From: Myxococcota bacterium
Lineage (GTDB): Bacteria; Myxococcota; Polyangia; GCA-2747355; JAKLHH01
Assembly (NCBI GenBank): GCA_022710245.1
Contig: JAKLHH010000561.1
Location: 1-5,720, forward strand
Direction of reading: 5' to 3'
Length of the DNA: 5,720 nt
The position numbers and the translations under genes were made by a program. Positions 1-3,479 of the stretch are shown piece after piece. The notes beneath the pieces were generated by a model that was not told the origin of the DNA, did not search any database, and saw only the letters and a list, made by a program, of their open reading frames with translations. Position 1 is the first letter of the stretch. Every line of letters begins with the position of its first letter.

Positions 1-871
1 GCGCCACCAGCTCCTTGCCGCTCCCTGTCTCCCCGGTGACCAGCACCGGGACCGCGCTGGGCGCGAGCTGGGTCGCGAGGGCGAAGAGCTCGCGCATGGC
101 CGCGCTCGCCAGGAGCGGCTGGTCATCGCCGCCGGGTCCGCGGGCCAGCTCCTGGAGGAGGGCGCCGTGCGCGGCCGCGAGCAGCGCCTCGCCGCTGCTG
201 GCCTGCTCCGGGAAGGTGGCGAGGCCCGCGCGGGTCCCCGGACCGAGGACCGGATCGGCGAGTAGCTCCCGCAGCAGCCGACCCGCCGCCTCTGCGTCCG
301 CGTCCCAGAGCAGGAGCTCGGCGGTGTGGGGACCATAGGCTGCCAGACGATCGTAGGGGCGGGTGCGGCTGGCGAGGGCGACGAACCACTGATCTCGCGC
401 GAGGCCGGTGCCCGCCTGGAGCACCACGAGCGCCACCCTGCGCGAAGCTCGCCGGGCGCGCACGAGCAGGTCGTCGAGGCTCGCCTGCAGGACGTCGTGG
501 GTCTCGACCCCCGCCGCGCGGACGAGCGGCTGGCTCACGTGGAGGAAGGCGCTCGCCGCGCCGATCGAGAGGCGGTCGTGAACCCCCACGCGACCCCGCT
601 GGACCGGCCGCCCGTTGAGCAGAGTGCCGTTCTTGGAGCCGAGGTCCTCCACCCAGATCTCGTCGCCGACCAGCTCGACCCGCGTGTGGAGGCGAGAGAT
701 GGTCTCGTCGTGGAGCTGGAGCGTGGCGCCCTCCCCGCGCCCCACGAGGACGGGCTCGCCTCCACGCAGCGCCGCCATACGGACGCGGCCGGCATGAAAG
801 ACGACCAGCGCGACGCCCTCGGCGGTGCCGCGGGTCGACGCGTCGAGGGTCCGGGTGATCTCCTCGTCCAA
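1..871 (-). CDS. Sigma-54-dependent enhancer-binding regulator with FHA and degenerate GGDEF-like domains (C-terminus beyond window edge)
   Basis: The minus-strand frame is open to the left edge, so 290 residues are visible. Residues about 20-115 form an FHA domain, a phosphothreonine-binding fold: GR at 44-45, S59-R60-L61-H62, and S79-K80-N81-G82-T83. Residues about 130-242 resemble a degenerate GGDEF domain. R171-P-Y-D174, then five residues, then GPHTA (180-184) sits where RxxD-x5-GGDEF is found, and a GLATFP strand (216-221) and an Ala-rich final helix follow. GETGSGKE (280-287) is the Walker A of the sigma-54 AAA+ domain. The GAFTGA loop and Fis-type DNA-binding domain expected of the family would lie outside the window. 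The start is uncertain. TTG at 871 begins M-D-E-E-I-T-R and suits the domain layout; GTG at 892 is in frame and has a weak GGCGG six bases upstream. Family role: ATP-driven activation of sigma-54 RNA polymerase, here probably controlled by a phosphorylated partner and perhaps a nucleotide. The gene is divergent from a lipoprotein gene that has a -24/-12 promoter. Confidence 0.9.
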   Translation of the reverse strand, partial: MDEEITRTLDASTRGTAEGVALVVFHAGRVRMAALRGGEPVLVGRGEGATLQLHDETISRLHTRVELVGDEIWVEDLGSKNGTLLNGRPVQRGRVGVHDRLSIGAASAFLHVSQPLVRAAGVETHDVLQASLDDLLVRARRASRRVALVVLQAGTGLARDQWFVALASRTRPYDRLAAYGPHTAELLLWDADAEAAGRLLRELLADPVLGPGTRAGLATFPEQASSGEALLAAAHGALLQELARGPGGDDQPLLASAAMRELFALATQLAPSAVPVLVTGETGSGKELVA

Positions 872-879
872 GCAGGCCG

Positions 880-888
880 AGTATACCA
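880..888 (-). promoter_or_regulatory. Candidate extended -10 promoter for the sigma-54 activator gene
   Basis: On the minus strand the sequence reads TGG-TATACT, an extended -10 element with a one-mismatch hexamer (TATAAT consensus). No convincing -35 is seen, which extended -10 promoters can tolerate. The implied transcription start is near 873-874, only two or three bases before the TTG at 871. The mRNA would therefore be nearly leaderless if that start is correct. If translation begins at GTG 892, this element lies inside the gene and is a coincidence. Confidence 0.4.
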
Positions 889-924
889 GCACTGCGAACC
901 GCCGGGCGGCGGCGGCATGGGAGC

Positions 925-946
925 CGGGCCCCCACCCGGGGGCCCG
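925..946. repeat. Perfect 9-bp GC inverted repeat in the divergent intergenic region
   Basis: CGGGCCCCC (925-933) and GGGGGCCCG (938-946) are exact reverse complements around a four-base centre, ACCC. There is no T tract, so it is a poor intrinsic terminator. It lies about 85 bases upstream of the transcription start inferred for the lipoprotein promoter, a normal distance for an enhancer site bound by a sigma-54 activator. It could equally be a by-product of very GC-rich sequence. Confidence 0.5.
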
Positions 947-948
947 CC

Positions 949-962
949 CCCCGGTCCCGGGG
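949..962. repeat. Second GC dyad, CCCCGG-TC-CCGGGG
   Basis: Two six-base arms around a two-base centre start three bases after the preceding inverted repeat. Together the two dyads make an uninterrupted symmetric block of about 38 bases. A pair of adjacent dyads fits a tandem activator-binding site, but the arms are pure G and C, so chance symmetry is a real possibility. Confidence 0.4.
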
Positions 963-990
963 TGGTCGCCGCACGACCCTTCGGGGGGTT

Positions 991-1002
991 GGTGCCGGCA
1001 CC
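991..1002. repeat. Perfect 12-bp palindrome overlapping the -24 element
   Basis: GGTGCCGGCACC is identical to its reverse complement. Its right half supplies the GGCAC of the candidate -24 element, so a protein bound here would compete with sigma-54 polymerase. It may be an operator, or the symmetry may be accidental. Confidence 0.4.
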
Positions 1003-1011
1003 GTCCTTGCT
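995..1011 (+). promoter_or_regulatory. Candidate sigma-54 (-24/-12) promoter for the lipoprotein gene
   Basis: CCGGCACCGTCCTTGCT matches the -24/-12 consensus (YTGGCACG-N4-TTGCW) at all but two specified positions. The invariant GG (997-998) and GC (1009-1010) are separated by exactly ten bases. The expected transcription start is near 1022, leaving a short leader that contains the GGAGG ribosome site before ATG 1045. The gene on the other side of this region encodes a sigma-54 activator, which makes the call more credible than the match alone. Confidence 0.65.
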
Positions 1012-1035
1012 CTTGGTCAGGCCGTGACGCGAACC

Positions 1036-1040
1036 GGAGG
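1036..1040 (+). promoter_or_regulatory. Ribosome binding site that selects ATG 1045
   Basis: A perfect GGAGG lies four bases before ATG 1045. It favours this start over the in-frame GTG at 1024, which has no such site and would lie almost on the predicted transcription start. Confidence 0.7.
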
Positions 1041-1044
1041 CACC

Positions 1045-1839
1045 ATGCACCCACGAGTCGCCATCACCCTCTCCCTCATCGCGCTCCTCCTCGGAGGCTG
1101 TCAGGGAGTGCTGAGCGGCGGCTGGGACACCGCCGCCCGCGAGGACGTGCTCGTCTCCATGGATGACCTGGGGCCCACCGTCAAGTCGTCGCTGGAGAGC
1201 GTGGTCTGGAGCTACGGCCTCCCCGCCACGCGCCTCCTCGCCGACGGGCGCCTCGTCTACACGCGCGCGGACGGCGTGGTCTGGGAGCGCCAGCTCCCCG
1301 AGGCCGAGGTGGCGGCGATCCTCAAGCAGCTCTCCTCCCTCCGCGCCACCCCGCTGGCCGAGAGCTACCAGGTCGGCGACCCCGCGCAGGGAGGCTACAT
1401 CTCCACGCGCGTCTGGCTGGCCGTGGACGGGGGCCGCGAGGTCTCCGTCTACCGCCACCGCGGCGACGACTGGACCACCTGGTCTCCCAGCGTGCCTGAC
1501 GGGCTGGTGGCGATCGCGAAGGCGGTCGACCTGCTCGCCGTGGGCGGCGAGCGCTACCAGGCCTCGAGCATCCGCCTGGCCGCGCGCCACTTCACGCGTG
1601 GCGACAAGCTGCCCGACGACGTGCGCGAGTGGCCGCTGCCCCGGGTCGACCTGCAGCAGCTCGCCGACTACACGGTGACGGCGGGCCTGCCTGCTCCGGA
1701 GCTCCGCGATGACGTGCTCGTCTACGATCTGAACGCGCTGCTGCAGGGCGCCACCACCGCCACCGGCGCCTGGCGCCAGGGCGGCAAGCTCTACTGGGTC
1801 TCCCTCGCCCCCGGGCTGCCCACCCCTCCCGAGCGCTGA
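1045..1839 (+). CDS. Predicted lipoprotein of unknown function
   Basis: The protein has 264 residues from ATG 1045. The N-terminus is a lipoprotein signal peptide: a basic start (H2, R4), a hydrophobic core at 5-16 and the lipobox L16-G17-G18-C19. The mature 246-residue protein would be lipid-anchored at C19 outside the cytoplasm; Q20 follows the cysteine, so there is no Asp +2 retention signal of the E. coli kind. The body begins with a segment of the type 'DGRLVYTRADGVVW' followed by an acidic helix (LPEAEVAAIL). This pattern recalls small secreted domains with a beta pair built on an 'ADG.xVY' turn, loosely like DUF6438, but I cannot assign a family. No catalytic motif is apparent. The likely sigma-54 promoter and the divergent activator suggest conditional expression. 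Function is not inferred beyond envelope location. The reading frame is secure: it is long, has a good ribosome site and ends in TGA. Confidence 0.88.
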   Translation: MHPRVAITLSLIALLLGGCQGVLSGGWDTAAREDVLVSMDDLGPTVKSSLESVVWSYGLPATRLLADGRLVYTRADGVVWERQLPEAEVAAILKQLSSLRATPLAESYQVGDPAQGGYISTRVWLAVDGGREVSVYRHRGDDWTTWSPSVPDGLVAIAKAVDLLAVGGERYQASSIRLAARHFTRGDKLPDDVREWPLPRVDLQQLADYTVTAGLPAPELRDDVLVYDLNALLQGATTATGAWRQGGKLYWVSLAPGLPTPPER

Positions 1840-1846
1840 TCAGCGC
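1833..1846. repeat. 14-bp perfect palindrome spanning the lipoprotein stop codon
   Basis: GCGCTGATCAGCGC is its own reverse complement and contains the TGA stop of the lipoprotein gene at 1837-1839. As RNA it could form a short hairpin only if the central bases unpair, and there is no following T run. It could be a protein-binding site between the lipoprotein and dehydrogenase genes. Its role is unknown. Confidence 0.45.
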
Positions 1847-1887
1847 CGCGCGCCGGTCACAACCGTTCGTGTCGTCGACGCTCCGTC

Positions 1888-1903
1888 GCCACCACCGGGT
1901 GGC
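1888..1903 (+). terminator. Weak hairpin downstream of the lipoprotein gene
   Basis: GCCACC (1888-1893) and GGTGGC (1898-1903) can pair over an ACCG loop, 49 bases after the stop codon. No T tract follows, so intrinsic termination is doubtful. It may act as a 3' stabilising stem or mean nothing. The rest of 1840-1947 holds no gene. Confidence 0.25.
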
Positions 1904-1933
1904 TAGCACCCTCCTCGCGGCAGGACAGGGGCT

Positions 1934-1941
1934 GCTATAGT
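1934..1941 (+). promoter_or_regulatory. Candidate extended -10 promoter for the dehydrogenase gene
   Basis: TGC-TATAGT fits an extended -10 element with one mismatch in the hexamer. The hexamer ends at 1941, so the expected transcription start is at about 1948, the A of the ATG. No convincing -35 is present. The only purine-rich stretch before the ATG (GGGG, 1942-1945) is two bases away, too close for normal Shine-Dalgarno pairing. The transcript is therefore predicted to be leaderless. Confidence 0.5.
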
Positions 1942-1947
1942 GGGGCC

Positions 1948-2877
1948 ATGCCCGAGCGCGCGGCCCTGGTCACCGGCGCCTTCAGCTACACCGGCGCCGC
2001 CGTCGCGCGCAGCCTCCACGCCCGCGGCTGGACCTTGCGCACCCTGACCAACCGCACGACCCCGCTGCAGCCGCACCCCTTCCCGGTGCCCGCCTCGCCG
2101 CTGCAGATGACCGATCGCCCGGCCCTCACCGCGGCGCTCCGCGGCGTTCAGGTGCTGGTCAACACCTACTGGGTGCGCTACCCGCACCGCGGCGTCGGCT
2201 TCGAGGACGCCGTCGCCGCCACCGGCGTGCTCCTCGAGGCGGCGCGCGAGGCGGGGGTCACGCGCTTCGTGCAGGTCAGCGTCAGCAACCCGGGGCTCGA
2301 CTCGCCGCTCGGCTACTACCGCGGCAAGGCCCAGGTCGAGGCGCTGGTGCGCGCCTCCGCCCTCTCGCACGCCATCGTGCGGCCGACGCTGATCGTCGAC
2401 GAGCAGGACATCCTGGTGAACAACATCGCCTGGTTCCTGCGCCGCTTCCCCGTCTTCGCCATGCCGGGCCGCGGCGAGTACCGGGTGCAGCCGATCACCC
2501 TCGCCGAGACCGGCGAGCTCGTCGCCGACGCGGTGGAGGCGCGGGAGGACCTGACCCTCGACGCGGCCGGGCCCGAGGTGCTCTCCTTCGACGCGCTGGT
2601 GCGCGGCCTCGCGGCGGCGCTCGGCCGCCGTCCGCGCGTCATCAAGGTGGCGCCCTGGCTGTCGCTCGCGCTGCTGCGGGCGGTGGGCTGGTTCGTCGGC
2701 GAGGTGGTCCTGACGCGGGAAGAGCTCGCCGGGCTGATGACCGAGCGCCTCGTCTCGCGCGAGCCGCCGCGCGGCCGCACCGCCTTCTCCGACTGGGTGG
2801 CAGCCCACGGCGCCAGCCTGGGCCACCGCTACCGGTCCGAGCGGGCGCGCCACTTCGACCAGCTGCGGCCGCGCTGA
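1948..2877 (+). CDS. Atypical short-chain dehydrogenase / NmrA-like NAD(P)-binding protein
   Basis: The 309-residue protein has an N-terminal Rossmann fold. After the first strand (ALVTG, 6-10) comes AFSYTG (11-16), a variant of the Gly-rich dinucleotide loop seen in atypical SDRs of the NDUFA9/NmrA-like kind. Further family features are RTLTNR (31-36) at the second strand, VNTYW (71-75), QVSVSNP (109-115), Y123-Y124-R-G-K127 (a YxxxK arrangement), IVRPT (143-147), NNIAW (158-162), and the C-terminal VVLTREEL (253-260) with a DWV segment (282-284). The length is normal and the domain complete. The protein is expected to be cytosolic; residues about 236-252 are hydrophobic and might associate with membrane. 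The substrate is unknown, and members of this group can be enzymes or redox-sensing/structural subunits. ATG 1948 is chosen because the Rossmann strand begins at residue 6. The gene lies 108 bases after the lipoprotein gene, probably as a separate unit with its own promoter, and converges with the minus-strand pair to its right. Confidence 0.93.
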   Translation: MPERAALVTGAFSYTGAAVARSLHARGWTLRTLTNRTTPLQPHPFPVPASPLQMTDRPALTAALRGVQVLVNTYWVRYPHRGVGFEDAVAATGVLLEAAREAGVTRFVQVSVSNPGLDSPLGYYRGKAQVEALVRASALSHAIVRPTLIVDEQDILVNNIAWFLRRFPVFAMPGRGEYRVQPITLAETGELVADAVEAREDLTLDAAGPEVLSFDALVRGLAAALGRRPRVIKVAPWLSLALLRAVGWFVGEVVLTREELAGLMTERLVSREPPRGRTAFSDWVAAHGASLGHRYRSERARHFDQLRPR

Positions 2878-2884
2878 GGCGCGT

Positions 2885-2919
2885 CGGCCGCCGTCGACAG
2901 CCGCGGCGTCAGGCGGCCG
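2885..2919. terminator. Inverted repeat between convergent genes, possible bidirectional terminator
   Basis: CGGCCGCC (2885-2892) and GGCGGCCG (2912-2919) pair perfectly around a 19-base centre that itself holds the palindrome GCCGCGGC (2900-2907). It fills most of the 42-base gap between the dehydrogenase stop (2877) and the stop of the opposing gene (2920-2922). No T tract is present on either side, so termination may need Rho or the stem alone. The position is the main support. Confidence 0.4.
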
Positions 2920-3471
2920 TCAATCGAGGTAACCCCAGCGACGCTCCTCGAAGGAATAGGTCGGCCGCCCGAAGGGCGGCGTCTCCACCCACATCAGGCT
3001 GTGCCGCTCACCTGCGAAGTAGAAGAAGCGGTTGGAGAGGAGCGTGTACTTCGCCAGCGGGACCGACGGGAGATAGCGAGGCACGAGCTGCGCGAGGCTG
3101 TCCGGGAGCCGCCCCTGGTCGCGTGAGAAGGCGTCGCAGGCGGCCACGATCTGGTGGGCGCGGTGGCGGGCGAGCGTGTTGTTTGCCCGGACCGTGCCCC
3201 AGACGCAGGCCGCCATCCCGACTCCGACGAGGGCCTTCGCGATGGCCAGGCCTTGTCCGCGCACGACCCCGGACACGGCGGGTACGAGAGTGACGAGCGC
3301 GACGAGGCCGGCGATGACGTACTCCCCGAAGATGAGCGCGTCGACGACGTAGACGATCGCCGCGAAGATCATCGTGCCGCGGCAGCGCCGCAGCCAGCCT
3401 GGCTCGGGCGGTGCCCCGTCGGTGTCCGGCGCGGGGGCGGCAGAGGCGCGCGGGGGAGCGAAGGGGTTCAC
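2920..3471 (-). CDS. Small membrane protein with pseudopilin-like C-terminal domain
   Basis: From GTG 3471 the protein has 183 residues and begins MNPFAPPRA, like the 'NPYxPP' N-termini common in small bacterial membrane proteins. A longer upstream reading overlaps the end of the neighbouring gene and is Arg-rich out-of-frame sequence, so I reject it. A Pro-rich cytosolic tail (1-25) leads to basic residues (R28, R29, R31) and three hydrophobic segments at about 34-48, 51-70 and 74-93. The positive-inside rule places the N-terminus inside and the C-terminus outside the membrane. The C-terminal part (about 101-183) resembles the headpiece of GspG-type pseudopilins: a helix, then DQGRLPDSLAQLVPRYLPSVP (118-138), then aromatic strands. 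There is no prepilin peptidase site, so it is not a true pilin. Its start lies eight bases after the stop of the large upstream MshEN protein, with little ribosome site of its own, which suggests translational coupling. Exact function unknown. Confidence 0.82.
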   Translation of the reverse strand: MNPFAPPRASAAPAPDTDGAPPEPGWLRRCRGTMIFAAIVYVVDALIFGEYVIAGLVALVTLVPAVSGVVRGQGLAIAKALVGVGMAACVWGTVRANNTLARHRAHQIVAACDAFSRDQGRLPDSLAQLVPRYLPSVPLAKYTLLSNRFFYFAGERHSLMWVETPPFGRPTYSFEERRWGYLD

Positions 3472-3479
3472 GACCGGCG

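Noticed and set aside
975..988. CCC-TTCG-GGG mini-hairpin in the divergent region
   Set aside because: The stem is only three base pairs with a mismatch beyond it; not enough to call an RNA element despite the TTCG loop.
123..1001. Long minus-strand open frame rich in Arg, Pro and Gly
   Set aside because: Out of frame with the FHA/GGDEF-like/Walker A reading of the same strand; its composition is typical of a GC-rich shadow frame and no domain is recognisable.
326..1027. Plus-strand open frame opposite the activator gene
   Set aside because: Antisense to the well-supported activator, low-complexity composition, no ribosome site, and it runs across the regulatory region.
535..1590. Minus-strand open frame of about 350 residues spanning the divergent region and lipoprotein gene
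   Set aside because: Antisense to a lipoprotein gene with a clear signal peptide and ribosome site; composition rich in Ala, Arg, Gly and Pro and no motif.
1903..2853. Minus-strand open frame covering nearly the whole dehydrogenase gene
   Set aside because: Mirror frame of a complete Rossmann-fold gene; its His/Arg/Gly-rich product is typical antisense shadow.
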